From a bacterium (lineage in GTDB: Bacteria > Zhuqueibacterota > QNDG01 > JAFGCO01), in assembly GCA_016932575.1 (NCBI GenBank), contig JAFGCO010000060.1:1-61947 (forward strand): a stretch of 61,947 bases of DNA. The letters are read 5' to 3'. The notes below the pieces were generated by a model that had not been told where the DNA came from, searched no databases, and saw nothing but the letters and a program-made list of their open reading frames with translations. The translations under genes were made by a program, and so were the position numbers. Position 1 is the stretch's first letter, and each line of letters begins with the position of its first letter. Shown here piece by piece: positions 49,756 through 59,936 of the stretch.

Positions 49756-49788
49756 ATCCTCCCGAAGGCTTGGAGCCTTCGGGAGGAT
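49756..49788. terminator. Perfect 15-bp hairpin between convergent kinase and hypE genes
   Basis: ATCCTCCCGAAGGCT (49756-49770) is exactly complementary to 49774-49788 around TGG. It lies 65 bases beyond the kinase stop and 5 bases beyond the hypE stop, so it can serve both operons. It shares its design with 13316-13348. Confidence 0.75.
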
Positions 49789-49793
49789 ATCCA

Positions 49794-50852
49794 TTAACAA
49801 ATCCTCGGCAGCTGATCGCCGGTCAGCAGATCAAGTCTCCGGCGCCCCCCAAATGCGTTGACTGCAGTGACAGATTTTTCCGGTGTTTCATCAACATGGC
49901 CGATAATACAGGCCGGATTTTCTTTATTATTTGTCCGGATAAGCTTAAGTGCCTGTTCAGCGCCTGATTCCGGAACAAAAAGCACAAAACGCCCTTCATT
50001 GGGCATATAAAATGGATCGAGGCCAAACAGTTCGCAGGCACCGTAAACGGTCGGATCCACAGGAACCACCTCCTCCCGGATTTCGAAATGTTTTCCGCTT
50101 TCCTCCGCCAGTTCCACAAGGGCCGTTGCCATGCCGCCGCGCGTGCAGTCGCGCATGCAGTGAATCGGAATGTCATTGTCCAGCAAGTCCAGTACGATCC
50201 GATGCAGGGCATTGCAGTCGCTCAGAATCTCCGTTTCAAAAGAGAGTCCTTCCCTCGATGAAAGAACCGCGATACCGTGCCTGCCGATGTCACCGCTTAA
50301 AATGATTTTGTCACCGGACCGGATTTCCCTGGGACCGATGGACTGATCATGATCCAGTGTGCCCACTCCCGTCGTATTAATGAGGAGCTCTCCCTCTCCT
50401 TTTCTGTCGATGACTTTGGTATCTCCTGTCACAATATTTACGTTTGATTCTTCTGCTGCCTCACCAATACTCTGGATAACATTCCACAGGATTTCCATCC
50501 CCAATCCTTCCTCCATAATCAGAGACAGGCTGAGCCATCGGGGGGTGGCGCCGCACATGGCGAGATCATTCACAGTACCAAATACAGAGAGTTTTCCAAT
50601 ATCTCCTCCCGGGAAAAAAAGGGGCCGAACCACATGGCTGTCCGTTGTCATCACGATTTTTGTTTTCGGATTATCCAGTAATGCGCCGTCATGCTTTTGG
50701 GCTAAAAACGGATTATTCAGGACCGGCTGAAACATATGCTGGATAAGATCCCGGGTCAAGCGGCCGCCGCTGCCGTGAGCCATGACAATTTTCGGATACT
50801 TGCTGAGGGGAATCGGACACTGCAGCCCCTTCCATTTTGTTTTATCCGGCAT
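49794..50852 (-). CDS. hypE: Hydrogenase maturation factor HypE
   Basis: HypE dehydrates the carbamoylated C-terminal Cys to thiocyanate, the source of CN ligands for the NiFe site. ATG 50852 has AGGAG 5 bases upstream, giving 352 residues; the longer frame to 51056 runs into hypD. It starts with [16 protein letters not shown] and ends in PRIC, the required C-terminal Cys motif. It overlaps hypD by 11 bases and is the last gene of the hyp operon. Confidence 0.94.
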   Translation of the reverse strand: MPDKTKWKGLQCPIPLSKYPKIVMAHGSGGRLTRDLIQHMFQPVLNNPFLAQKHDGALLDNPKTKIVMTTDSHVVRPLFFPGGDIGKLSVFGTVNDLAMCGATPRWLSLSLIMEEGLGMEILWNVIQSIGEAAEESNVNIVTGDTKVIDRKGEGELLINTTGVGTLDHDQSIGPREIRSGDKIILSGDIGRHGIAVLSSREGLSFETEILSDCNALHRIVLDLLDNDIPIHCMRDCTRGGMATALVELAEESGKHFEIREEVVPVDPTVYGACELFGLDPFYMPNEGRFVLFVPESGAEQALKLIRTNNKENPACIIGHVDETPEKSVTAVNAFGGRRRLDLLTGDQLPRIC

Positions 50853-51936
50853 GGGATCTCCTGTATTTATAATAGGCGGCGCACGCCCCTTCTGATGAAA
50901 CCATGGTGGCTCCAAGCGGGGATTCCGGCGTGCATGCTTTTCCAAAAGCCGGGCACGCATCCGGTTTTTGCAGACCCTGCAAAATTTGTCCGCTGATACA
51001 GATTTCCGGCTCTGCGACCTCCTCACCGGATAAATGGAATTTATGTTCGGCGTCAAAAATCAGATACGCATCATTTAATCCGAGACCACTGTTCGGGATG
51101 GTGCCTATGCCGCGCCACTGACGGTCCACAACCCGAAATACTTTTTGCATCCATTCCCGGGCCGGAAGGTTTCCTTCGATCCGGACGGAACGGAGGTACT
51201 GATTTTCAACTTCAGCGCGGCCTTCTTCAAGCTGCCTGATACAGAGATATACACCCTGAACCAGATCCAGGGGTTCGAATCCGGTGACAATGATGGGTAT
51301 CTGATATTTCTTGGCAATAGGATTGTACTCCTGAACTCCCATGACTGTGCAGACATGACCTGCCGCAAGAAAACCGTCAATTTTCGACTGTTTTGAAGAA
51401 AGGATCGCCTTTATAGCGGGCGGGACAAGCACGTGTGCAACCAGCATGGAGAAATTTGTCATACGGCTCTCTTTTGCCTGATGAACGGCCATAGCCACGG
51501 CCGGGGCCGTGGTCTCAAATCCGATTGCAAAAAAGACGACCTCACGGCCGGGATTATCCCGGGCAATTTGCACGGCATCCATGGGGGAGTACACCATGCG
51601 GATGTCGCGCCCTTCGGCTTTTACTGAGAGCAGGTCCCGGTCTTTGCCGGGTACGCGAAGCATGTCCCCGAATGAACAGAAGGTGACCTCGGGACGAGAA
51701 GCCAGACGGATGGCTTTTTCGATCATAACAAGAGGTGTGACGCAGACCGGACAGCCGGGACCGTGAAGCAGGGTGATTTTTTCAGGAAGGAGCTCCTGCA
51801 ATCCGTATTTCAGTATCGCATGGGTCTGGCCGCCGCAGATTTCCATGATTCGCCAGTCATGGTTTGTGATCCGGTGGATCGCATCCAGTATTTTTTGTAC
51901 GTGGCCTGCCTCACGAAATTCAGAGATGTATTTCAT
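50842..51936 (-). CDS. hypD: Hydrogenase formation protein HypD
   Basis: A 364-residue iron-sulfur protein that, with HypC, assembles Fe(CN)2CO. The family cysteines are present in [12 protein letters not shown] (about 37), [13 protein letters not shown] (about 64) and the C-terminal cluster region. It overlaps hypC by 4 bases. Confidence 0.95.
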   Translation of the reverse strand: MKYISEFREAGHVQKILDAIHRITNHDWRIMEICGGQTHAILKYGLQELLPEKITLLHGPGCPVCVTPLVMIEKAIRLASRPEVTFCSFGDMLRVPGKDRDLLSVKAEGRDIRMVYSPMDAVQIARDNPGREVVFFAIGFETTAPAVAMAVHQAKESRMTNFSMLVAHVLVPPAIKAILSSKQSKIDGFLAAGHVCTVMGVQEYNPIAKKYQIPIIVTGFEPLDLVQGVYLCIRQLEEGRAEVENQYLRSVRIEGNLPAREWMQKVFRVVDRQWRGIGTIPNSGLGLNDAYLIFDAEHKFHLSGEEVAEPEICISGQILQGLQKPDACPAFGKACTPESPLGATMVSSEGACAAYYKYRRSHAG

Positions 51937-52184
51937 TTATGCCGATGTTCCTCTTCTTTTTCTGCGATTTCATTCCAGAGGCGCAGGGTTTCAGCGGCTT
52001 CATCAGGATCAATCACGCTAAGGGCAAAGCCCACATGCACATTCACATAATCTCCGATTTTGGCGTCGGGCACATATCCTAAATGCACTTCGCGAACCAC
52101 ACCGCCGAATTGGACCTTGCCCTTACGGTTGACCGGGTCCGCTTCTTTAATTTCGATGATTTTTCCGGGAATGGCAAGACACAT
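51933..52184 (-). CDS. hypC: Hydrogenase chaperone HypC/HupF
   Basis: An 83-residue protein with the invariant MCLAIPGKI start (Cys2 binds iron) and [13 protein letters not shown]. It carries the Fe(CN)2CO unit between HypD and the large subunit. It is coupled to hypD by a 4-base overlap; a 104-base gap separates it from hypF. Confidence 0.95.
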   Translation of the reverse strand: MCLAIPGKIIEIKEADPVNRKGKVQFGGVVREVHLGYVPDAKIGDYVNVHVGFALSVIDPDEAAETLRLWNEIAEKEEEHRHK

Positions 52185-52288
52185 GGTTATTTCTCATATT
52201 TTATATGTTAGAAAATGTACCAAAGTTCAGTTTTAAGTATCTTTATGCACATTCAAGTTTTAATTTAATGCGTGATTCAATATATAAC

Positions 52289-54586
52289 TTATACAAAACC
52301 ATATTTTGCGGCAGCAATCTGACCCAGACTGATCCCGCCGTCGTTGGGCGGAATTTGTTGATGCCGGTAAACCCGGTATCCGGACTTTTCGAGTGTGTCG
52401 CATACCCGTTCTGTCAGCAGTTTGTTCTGAAAGCATCCTCCACTGAGTAGGATACGGCGCTGACCGATGCGTTCCGCGACTTTGAGGATGACATTCACGA
52501 GGGTCCAGTGGAATCTGTCAGATATATTCTGGATCCGGGCACCTGAGTTGATTTCGCAGAGGCACTCATGAATCATTGGTTCCCAATCGATTTGAAGATG
52601 AGGCTCTGTGTCGACCAGCTTAAAAGAATAGGGATCTGCTTTTTTATTGGATTGCCAGGCAAGGTATTCGACCAGCATGGCTGCCTGGCCTTCATAACGA
52701 TTCACATGGAGAATTCCGGTCATAGAAGCGATCACATCAAAGAGGCGCCCTATACTCGATGTCAGCGGGCTGAATGATCTGTGGTTCAACAGTTTCACCA
52801 GATTGTTCCATTCATCTTTTCGAAATGATTGTGCGACGTTGGGACATGTAGACGCGTCCAGTTTGTCGCCGAAGCAGGCATGCAGAACTGCCAGTGCCGA
52901 CCGGCGGGGTTCCCGAATGGCCGCTTCACCGCCAACAAGAGAAAAGGGTCTCAAAGAAGCAACACGGTACCACTTATCCTGATTCACTTGAATAAATTCA
53001 CCGCCCCATATCGTGCCGTCGGTTCCGTATCCTGTTCCGTCCCATGAAACTCCCAATACAGGCGGATCGATTTCATTATCCAGCATGCAGCTTAAAACAT
53101 GAGCCAGATGATGCTGAACCGGCTTTGCGTTCGGATCGGTTTTTAAAGCCTCTGCTGTTGAAGCATAATCCGGGTGCATATCATGGAGAATGGTTCCGGG
53201 CCGGATGGATGACAGCGCCTGCAGATCTTTGATGATCCGGCGAAAGTGGATCATTGCTGGTTCAGTTTCAAGATCGCCGATATGCTGACTGACAATGGCC
53301 TGATTTTTTGCAGACAGGGTTATCGTGTTTTTCAGATGGCCTCCGAAAGCCGCCGCAGGCGGGTCGGATGTCTTTATCAGAATGGGAAGCGGCGCATATC
53401 CCCGGGCTCGTCTGAGAAGCATTTCTGTCTGCCCGATCAGCCGCCCCACAGAATCATCCACAGGCCGCACAATGGGACGGTTGTGAATCAGAAATGCGTC
53501 CGCGATCCCGCCCAGTCTTTCGAATGCCTCGTCATTTTCAATACAGATAGGCTCTTCTGAAATATTTCCGCTGGTTGCAATGACCGGCCGGTTCAAAAGT
53601 TTCATCAGGATGTGATGGAGGGGTGTGTAGGGCAGCATGGCGCCGTAACAGGGATTATCGGGTGCTATCTCAGGCGCCAAAGAAGAATCGGGCAAGTTTT
53701 TCTTCCAGAGCAGCAGGATCGGCGCTTCCGGTGCCGTGAGCCAGCGGTGTTCGGAAGGCGTGATATCACAGGCAGATTGGATTGATGCAACGTCGGGAAA
53801 CATCAGGGCGAAAGGTTTTTCTTCACGGTGCTTGAGTTTTCGCAGGCGTCGGACAGTTACCGAGTTGGTTGCATCCGCCATTAAATGAAAGCCTCCAAGC
53901 CCTTTAACAGCCACGATTTTTCCGGCTTTAATCGCGTGAACCGCTTGCTTTACAGCTTCTTTATTTGCTGAAAGTAACTGTCTGGTACGGCTTCTTAATT
54001 CCATATGCGGACCGCAGTTCGGGCATGCATTGGGCTGGGCATGAAAACGACGATTATCAGGATTTTCATACTCGGCCCTGCATTCAGGGCACATATCAAA
54101 TGATTTCATCGAAGTGTTCACCCGGTCATAGGGCATGCGCTCAATAATTGAAAAGCGCGGACCGCATTGGGTGCAGTTGATAAATGGATAAAGATACCGG
54201 CGGTCCTTCGGATTGAACAGCTCCTTAAGACAATCCGTGCAGGTCGCGATATCCGGCAGAATCCAGGCTGAATGATGTTTCTCATGAACGCTTTGGATAA
54301 TTTCGAACTTTGGATATCCAACCGGATCAAGATAATGAAATTTCACGGATTGAATATGCGCCTGCCGCGGGGTTTTTGATTGGAGGGACCAAAGAAAAGA
54401 TTGAATCGAGTCGTGATTTCCTTCGGCTTCGATGAGAACGCCGTGGGAGTTGTTGCGCACCCATCCCGTTAATCGATATCGATCCGCCATTCTGTAAACA
54501 AACGGACGAAATCCAACACCCTGAACCGCGCCGTGAATTCGGATTTTTATCCGTTTTTTATTTTGTGAGTCAGCCAGTCTGTCCAC
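52289..54586 (-). CDS. hypF: Carbamoyltransferase HypF
   Basis: The 765-residue protein transfers a carbamoyl group to HypE. Domains in order: acylphosphatase (IHGAVQGVGFRPFVYR, about 18), two zinc fingers (CTDCLKELF to CTQCGPRF, and CPECRAEYEN to CPNCGP), YrdC-like (about 205-390) and Kae1-like (about 400-765). The predicted GTG start overlaps hypB by 40 bases. No later ATG or GTG precedes the acylphosphatase motif, so the overlap seems real. Confidence 0.94.
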   Translation of the reverse strand: MDRLADSQNKKRIKIRIHGAVQGVGFRPFVYRMADRYRLTGWVRNNSHGVLIEAEGNHDSIQSFLWSLQSKTPRQAHIQSVKFHYLDPVGYPKFEIIQSVHEKHHSAWILPDIATCTDCLKELFNPKDRRYLYPFINCTQCGPRFSIIERMPYDRVNTSMKSFDMCPECRAEYENPDNRRFHAQPNACPNCGPHMELRSRTRQLLSANKEAVKQAVHAIKAGKIVAVKGLGGFHLMADATNSVTVRRLRKLKHREEKPFALMFPDVASIQSACDITPSEHRWLTAPEAPILLLWKKNLPDSSLAPEIAPDNPCYGAMLPYTPLHHILMKLLNRPVIATSGNISEEPICIENDEAFERLGGIADAFLIHNRPIVRPVDDSVGRLIGQTEMLLRRARGYAPLPILIKTSDPPAAAFGGHLKNTITLSAKNQAIVSQHIGDLETEPAMIHFRRIIKDLQALSSIRPGTILHDMHPDYASTAEALKTDPNAKPVQHHLAHVLSCMLDNEIDPPVLGVSWDGTGYGTDGTIWGGEFIQVNQDKWYRVASLRPFSLVGGEAAIREPRRSALAVLHACFGDKLDASTCPNVAQSFRKDEWNNLVKLLNHRSFSPLTSSIGRLFDVIASMTGILHVNRYEGQAAMLVEYLAWQSNKKADPYSFKLVDTEPHLQIDWEPMIHECLCEINSGARIQNISDRFHWTLVNVILKVAERIGQRRILLSGGCFQNKLLTERVCDTLEKSGYRVYRHQQIPPNDGGISLGQIAAAKYGFV

Positions 54587-55200
54587 GCTTCAATTCCATC
54601 ACCTGTCTTTGCTGAACATTCAAAAAGAGTGAGAGCCGGATTGATTTTTAATGCGTTTTTCCGAAAGGTATCGACGCTGAATTCAACATAAGGCAGAAGA
54701 TCGGTCTTGTTCAGAATACAGGTTGTTGCTTTATGAAAAGCCAGAGGATATTTTAGCGGTTTGTCATCTCCTTCGGTTGCAGAAAGGATGACCACTTTTT
54801 CAGTTTCCCCAAGATCAAATTCTGCAGGGCACACAAGATTGCCGACATTTTCAATAAACAGCAATTGTATTTCATCCAGCGGCAGCTTGTTTAAGGCATC
54901 CTGTATCAGCCGGGCGTCGAGGTGACAGCCGCCGCGGGTGATGATCTGAACCACAGGGATCTGATGCTCGGCAATCCGCTGTGCGTCATGGTCGGTCTGC
55001 ACATCACCCTCGATAACAGCCGGATGTATCTTCCCCTTCAGAATTTCAAGTGTTTTTTCTAGAAGCGTTGTTTTTCCGGATCCCGGAGAACTCAGAAGAT
55101 CGAGCGTCAGAATATTTTTTTGATGAAAAATTTCCCGGTTCAATTTTGCCAGATCCTCATTTTTCTCCAGAATTTTCTTTTCAATGGTGATGATACTCAT
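54547..55200 (-). CDS. hypB: Hydrogenase nickel incorporation GTPase HypB
   Basis: A 217-residue G protein that drives nickel delivery. It has a P-loop LLSSPGSGKTTLLEK (about 35), the metal-site loop RGGCHLDARLI (about 96) and LNKTDLL. It lacks the N-terminal CxxCGC and the His-rich stretch found in some HypBs, so nickel storage is not expected. It is coupled to hypA by an ATGA overlap. Confidence 0.94.
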   Translation of the reverse strand: MSIITIEKKILEKNEDLAKLNREIFHQKNILTLDLLSSPGSGKTTLLEKTLEILKGKIHPAVIEGDVQTDHDAQRIAEHQIPVVQIITRGGCHLDARLIQDALNKLPLDEIQLLFIENVGNLVCPAEFDLGETEKVVILSATEGDDKPLKYPLAFHKATTCILNKTDLLPYVEFSVDTFRKNALKINPALTLFECSAKTGDGIEAWTDWLTHKIKNG

Positions 55201-55541
55201 GAAACAAGCTCCAGTTTTTCGATGTGCAGTTCCTCGCCCTGCTGAATATCGATTTCGTGCGATGAACAGTTAGGGCATAAGAATTCAAAATCGCGGATAC
55301 CGAAAACTGTATCGCAGCTGCGGCACTTCGCGAGAATGGGCAGAGATTCAATACAGAGCGATGAAGAAGCAAGGGGCGTGTCTTCTGTCAGAGCCTGATA
55401 GGCGAATGTCAGAGATTCGGGAACCACTGCGGTTAATTCACCGATTTTAACATGCACGGACTTACAGGTTTCACCTGGATGCTCTCTGAGAATTTTTTCA
55501 ACAGTCATGATAATCTGTTGCGCTATGCTCATCTCATGCAC
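55197..55541 (-). CDS. hypA: Hydrogenase nickel chaperone HypA
   Basis: The 114-residue protein has the zinc site CRSCDTVF and CPNCSS, and the sequence HEMSIAQQIIM at the N-terminus. In the family His2 directly after the initiator Met binds nickel, so I favour the GTG at 55541, which yields MHEMSIAQ. ATG 55547 would put two residues before His. It is the first gene of the hypABFCDE operon. Confidence 0.9.
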   Translation of the reverse strand: MHEMSIAQQIIMTVEKILREHPGETCKSVHVKIGELTAVVPESLTFAYQALTEDTPLASSSLCIESLPILAKCRSCDTVFGIRDFEFLCPNCSSHEIDIQQGEELHIEKLELVS

Positions 55542-55547
55542 GGGCAT

Positions 55548-56097
55548 TCTCGATGATTGAAGGCGTTTTAAATAAAATATCGTCTATCAACTGTTTTTCT
55601 TTGCTGTAACCTGTTTTATCGTTTTCAGATTGAGCGGAATTTCAAATCTTTGACAGGTGTCTTCCACTTTATCTTGATAAAGCAAATGTTTAATAAAGTA
55701 AATATTGGGACGGTGAATATCAAGAAAATAATGAAACAGGCAGTGATATGGAACAGTACTTCTGAATGCTTGTTCCATCCGGATTTTTTACGGAGATTTT
55801 TCGAATACAAGGATTCCCATCCCCGGCAAATAAAATGGCGGACAGGTCTGCCAAAAAGAAAAAGTGATAATCTTAAGGAATGATGTTAAAAATATCGCAC
55901 CTTTTTGGGCAAATTATGATAAGCCACCACCAGACAGACGGTGTGAAAACACGGCCTATTTGGTCATTTCGAATCCTGCGAAGCGGATTGAGAAATCTTC
56001 CAGTTTCTTTCAAAACAATAAGTTAGTATGATTTCTTGTTGTATTTTTTCATGGCATAAAACCAGTCTTCTGATTTGTTCAGAAGCTCCCTGTACGG
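55548..56097. other. Intergenic region between hypA and the arylsulfotransferase-like gene (550 bp)
   Basis: No gene with a start signal; short frames on both strands lack domains. A dispersed-repeat-like stretch lies at about 55957-56001. The hyp promoter must lie in the first 150 bases, but I see no strong match. Confidence 0.5.
55957..56001. repeat. Dispersed intergenic repeat-like sequence
   Basis: GGTCATTTCGAATCCTGCGA followed by AGCGGATTGAGAAATCTTCC resembles a repeat family of the type GTCATTTCGAnnnAGCGnnGAGAAATCT, common between genes of FCB and other bacteria. Only one copy is in the window, so this is recognition from memory. Confidence 0.4.
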
Positions 56098-58344
56098 CTA
56101 CTTTTGAATGATCATTTTTCTCGTTTTCGAGAATTTCTGTTTAGAGCCTTGTTGAACGGAGGCTGAGGAAGGATTACCCACTTTTAACTGAAAAAGATAA
56201 ATACCACTCGGCAAATTTTCTGCTTCAAATTTAACTTTATGCTCACCTTCCGAAAGCCGATGACTGATGATCCGTTTGATTTCCTTGCCCAGCAGATCAT
56301 AGATTTTCAATGTTACAAATTGCGTTTGAGAAAGATGAAAACGAATGACTGTTGAACCATTAAACGGATTCGGATAGTTCTGGTACGATGTGAAGTCAGC
56401 AGGCATGGGCTCTTGTTTTTCTGCAGATGATTGAATAATTTCTTTTAATGAAATATTGTCAAAATAAATATCCGAATCGGCCTCTCCACCGCAGTCGAAT
56501 ACAATGCGGGCCTCAAGATCTGTCGTCTTTTTCATTATGAATTCATATGCGAAGTGCTGTTTAATTTTTTTAAGGCCCTGGTAACCGATCTGTGCATAAT
56601 TGGTTTTTCCTTCAACTTTGCCGTCGATGAGCCGGTTACGGCCGGCATAGGCATCAAATTCGAACAGATAAGAGGATCCTTTCAGCAGCTTAATATTCTC
56701 CTGAAGTAATTTCACATGGTGAATCGCAGTACCACCGGTCGTTACATGCAGATGATATTGACCCTGTTCATCAATCTCTCCTGTAGAATTTGAACCCATG
56801 AGCTCCCAGTGATTTGTATTATCAGAAAAATCTCCATTTTTTACCATATTCTCACCCGATTGGCCAAACGATGTGAGTACCTGCACTTCGTTAGAAAAAT
56901 CACTTTCATGACCCTTTGTATCAACGGCCTTGACACGAAAATAGTAATCCGCATTGTTCTGTAAATCGCTCAGCACGATATAGGTTTCATGGCTTGTGGT
57001 CATCAGGGATGTTGGATTGGGGTGTGTTGCCCCGTATATATGATAATGATCCACATCAAGATCACCAAACTTGTTGAAAATAAGGGCGACTCCCGTATGA
57101 TAGGATTCTGCAATCAGGTAAGGAACCAGCGCCATTCCCTCCCATTCGAACCTTTTTGACCGGTAACTTGAGGCTCCGTTAACAGTCAGCTCAAACACAA
57201 TCTGACCATTCATATTCACTTCACACGCCTGAAGGGGAGGCCATTCCGACCAGTCGATATAGGTGTTTCCATTGGATAAACGCTGAACACTGCCCATCAT
57301 GTGACGGTTTTTTTCTGTTGTATAGGGGATCCAGAATTCCCATACTTTTTCAGCGGTTTTTTTTACAGGATCCAGTTTATATTCCACTGCTCGTGTGTCG
57401 TCCGGTGTGCGATAGTTGCCATTGTCGTATATCGTATAATGATTCGGCATACCATGCACAGGCCTTGCATGATGCTGATGCGTGAATTGGACATCCTCAT
57501 GGATCCAGGTAAAATCGTTGTTCCTGCCGCCGAGCCGCCAGATGATTTCCCCGGTTTCATGATTGATTTTGGTGACCTCGTCCAGAGCACGGGCGGAAAT
57601 AATGATTTGGCCGTCGTAATCCACTGCAATGGAATTGATTGTGGGGGCAAGGATGTATGACTGTGTCAGGTCTTCATGGATGGCGTCTGTGATCTGATAA
57701 CGATTCTGTTCATAGGGGTGCCACTCCCAGACCACACCATGGTTATTATCCTGTTCCTGGATGAATGAGCCCTGTATTGTTGCATTTGAACTGCCCCCCA
57801 GATGGCTTAGATCCATTATCAGAGTTTCATTGGCGATAAGGACCGCATGTCCGTTTGGCAGAATTAAACATTCATGCGAATCGGTTGAATGACCGATGCA
57901 TTGAAATGTATCGATTTCCACATAATTATGATCGAGGACAATTTGATGTCTGTTCCGATAGATATAAGCGGACAGCACATCATTTTGTTGCAGTTTAAAA
58001 TCACCGCTGCTGGCATTATAAAAACCGAAACTCTCAGGATATTTGCGATAAAAGTAGGGGGTACCGTCATTGTTTAATATGACAATATAATTACCGAGTA
58101 AACCAAAGGTTGAAGCAAAAAATATTTTACCCGGCGCAGTTTCTCCGTTCTGATTGATTTCGATATCTGGAAAGTCACTGGGGATGCTCACTCCGTTAAT
58201 GGTTCTCACAAAATGTCCGGTATTTGTCGCCAGGGGTGTTCCGGATGAATGAAATCCTGAATAGGGATCAAACCGGCTTTCAGGATAGCTGTTTGTGTGA
58301 TATATTGTGAAAATCACGAAGAACAATAAAGGCAGTTTCTTCAT
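56098..58344 (-). CDS. Secreted arylsulfotransferase-like protein with Fn3 and T9SS sorting domains
   Basis: I start at ATG 58344 (748 residues, signal peptide KKLPLLFFVIFTIY); an ATG three codons upstream is possible. Residues about 35-400 resemble the ASST six-bladed propeller: KINHETGEIIWRLGGRNNDF, FTHQHHARPVHGMPNHYTI and SNGNTYIDWSEWP, with His residues where the catalytic ones are expected. A Fn3 domain (about 410-500), a carbohydrate-binding-like sandwich (about 505-650) and a C-terminal T9SS sorting domain (YQNYPNPFNGSTVIRF to MIIQK) follow. ASST transfers sulfate between phenolic compounds. Here the propeller might instead be structural. Confidence 0.83.
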   Translation of the reverse strand: MKKLPLLFFVIFTIYHTNSYPESRFDPYSGFHSSGTPLATNTGHFVRTINGVSIPSDFPDIEINQNGETAPGKIFFASTFGLLGNYIVILNNDGTPYFYRKYPESFGFYNASSGDFKLQQNDVLSAYIYRNRHQIVLDHNYVEIDTFQCIGHSTDSHECLILPNGHAVLIANETLIMDLSHLGGSSNATIQGSFIQEQDNNHGVVWEWHPYEQNRYQITDAIHEDLTQSYILAPTINSIAVDYDGQIIISARALDEVTKINHETGEIIWRLGGRNNDFTWIHEDVQFTHQHHARPVHGMPNHYTIYDNGNYRTPDDTRAVEYKLDPVKKTAEKVWEFWIPYTTEKNRHMMGSVQRLSNGNTYIDWSEWPPLQACEVNMNGQIVFELTVNGASSYRSKRFEWEGMALVPYLIAESYHTGVALIFNKFGDLDVDHYHIYGATHPNPTSLMTTSHETYIVLSDLQNNADYYFRVKAVDTKGHESDFSNEVQVLTSFGQSGENMVKNGDFSDNTNHWELMGSNSTGEIDEQGQYHLHVTTGGTAIHHVKLLQENIKLLKGSSYLFEFDAYAGRNRLIDGKVEGKTNYAQIGYQGLKKIKQHFAYEFIMKKTTDLEARIVFDCGGEADSDIYFDNISLKEIIQSSAEKQEPMPADFTSYQNYPNPFNGSTVIRFHLSQTQFVTLKIYDLLGKEIKRIISHRLSEGEHKVKFEAENLPSGIYLFQLKVGNPSSASVQQGSKQKFSKTRKMIIQK

Positions 58345-58440
58345 TATTCTCATATCCTTTGATGGTTATCATACCCAACGACTTAGTGACTCAAAAGACT
58401 CCCGGATCCAAAAAAAAAGAGTTGATCCTGTTATTGTTCA

Positions 58441-59571
58441 TTATTCCAATATATGGATATTTTTTCTTTTACAAATTGCATTAAGGACATCGGGCCAGAC
58501 CGTGACACTCACTTCTCCGATGTGAGCCGATCTTAACAGATACATATAGGTTCGCGACTGGCCGATCCCCCCTCCGATACTCAACGGTATCTCATCATTG
58601 AGGATCGCCTGGTGGTAGGGCAGCTCGAGCATATGTTCCTGTCCGCTTTCCCTGAGCTGCTGTACAAGGGACTCTTTGGTCACACGGATCCCCATGGATG
58701 TCAGTTCATGCCTTCGTTTTGTCACCGGATTCCAGACCAGGATATCTCCGTTGAGACCATGGAACTGCTTGCCATTCTTTTTAATTGTCGGCGTGATCCA
58801 GTCATCATAATCCGCTGCCCGCATTTCATGAGGATATCCGTCTTCCAGAACATAGCCGACACCGATGATAAAGATGGCTGGATGCACTTCCTGAACCATT
58901 TTTGTCTCTCGCTGTTTTCGTGTCAAATCCGGATAGCGTTCAAGGATTTCCTCTGCGTGAAAAAATTTTAACTTTTCTGGTATATCGGGATATTTATCTG
59001 TGTTGAGTTCCGGGAAGTCTTTTTTGACCATCTGACCTGCTTCATAGATAACGGACCATATTTTCTCAACGATATCCTTCAGAAAATCCAGATTGCGCAT
59101 TTTATGGGTGATCACCCTCTCCCAGTCCCATTGATCGACATAAGCGCTGTGGTCATGGTCCAGAAAATAGTCTTTCCTTACCGCTCTCATATCCGTGCAA
59201 ATACCTTCGCCCACTTTGCAGCCGAATTGCTTCAATGCCATCCGTTTCCATTTTGTGGCCGCCTGGACCACCTGAGTTTTAATTTTATTTTCGAGACCGA
59301 GCCCGCAAAAAAATTCGATGGGTGTACGCGAACCATCCCGGTCAAGATAATCGTTCACGCCGCTGTCCTTACTTACGATGAGGGGAACCTGAACCATAAA
59401 AAGATTGAGTTCTCTGCACAGGTTCTCTTCTATAAAATTTTTTATTTTATAGAGTGCCTTCATTCTCTCCTTGGGGGCCAGCAATGCCTGATAATCGTGG
59501 GGAAGAATTTTATCGACTTCTTCATATGTGCTGATACCCGGACCTGCCAGATCCGCTTTCTTGTCTGCCAT
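58441..59571 (-). CDS. asnA: Aspartate-ammonia ligase
   Basis: The enzyme makes asparagine from aspartate, ammonia and ATP. ATG 59571 lies 6 bases after AAAGGAGG (TTG 59574 rejected), giving 376 residues, somewhat longer than E. coli AsnA. Visible class II synthetase-like segments are FMVQVPLIVSKDSGVND (about 58), TDMRAVRKDYFLDHDHS and, at the C-terminus, LSIGGGIGQSRTYMYLL. Ammonia dependence suggests an ammonium-replete, anaerobic life. It is a single gene upstream of the ASST gene. Confidence 0.95.
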   Translation of the reverse strand: MADKKADLAGPGISTYEEVDKILPHDYQALLAPKERMKALYKIKNFIEENLCRELNLFMVQVPLIVSKDSGVNDYLDRDGSRTPIEFFCGLGLENKIKTQVVQAATKWKRMALKQFGCKVGEGICTDMRAVRKDYFLDHDHSAYVDQWDWERVITHKMRNLDFLKDIVEKIWSVIYEAGQMVKKDFPELNTDKYPDIPEKLKFFHAEEILERYPDLTRKQRETKMVQEVHPAIFIIGVGYVLEDGYPHEMRAADYDDWITPTIKKNGKQFHGLNGDILVWNPVTKRRHELTSMGIRVTKESLVQQLRESGQEHMLELPYHQAILNDEIPLSIGGGIGQSRTYMYLLRSAHIGEVSVTVWPDVLNAICKRKNIHILE

Positions 59572-59609
59572 CAAAGACCTCCTTTGGAAGGAAACATAAT
59601 GAAAATTCC

Positions 59610-59627
59610 AGTATTGTCAACAATACT
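59610..59627 (-). promoter_or_regulatory. 18-bp dyad AGTATTGT-N2-ACAATACT upstream of asnA
   Basis: The perfect 8-bp arms lie 39-56 bases upstream of the asnA start. On the minus strand the dyad contains TTGACA followed after 16 bases by TATGTT, a weak promoter whose -35 would lie inside the operator. The regulator is unknown. Confidence 0.4.
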
Positions 59628-59936
59628 TTGCTTATATCGAATCATGATCAACCGCTTCTACAATGAGGGCCGTGGTTATTGCATCCAGACATGCCGAATT
59701 GTCGTCATTGATAATGACAAACCCGGCAGAAAAATGATTTTCAATATTTTCATGCAAAGTGTCTTTATATTTTAAAATATTGCTTATTCAATCATATCCA
59801 TGAATTGAATGGGGGAATACATACTAAGAGATTATTTTATTCATGCCAACTTAACAACACTTGAAAAATCGCCGGCTTTTCAATAAATAGCAATAAACAC
59901 CCGAGACAAGATCTGAGGCATGAAAGTCAATGGTTC

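Noticed and set aside
51262-51290. GGGGTTCGAATCCGG resembling a tRNA T-arm
   Set aside because: It lies inside hypD, in the codons for GFEPLDLV on the minus strand, and no acceptor stem, D-arm or anticodon arm surrounds it.
59104-59775. 223-codon plus-strand ORF
   Set aside because: Antisense of asnA, whose identity is certain; no ribosome site and no recognisable domain.
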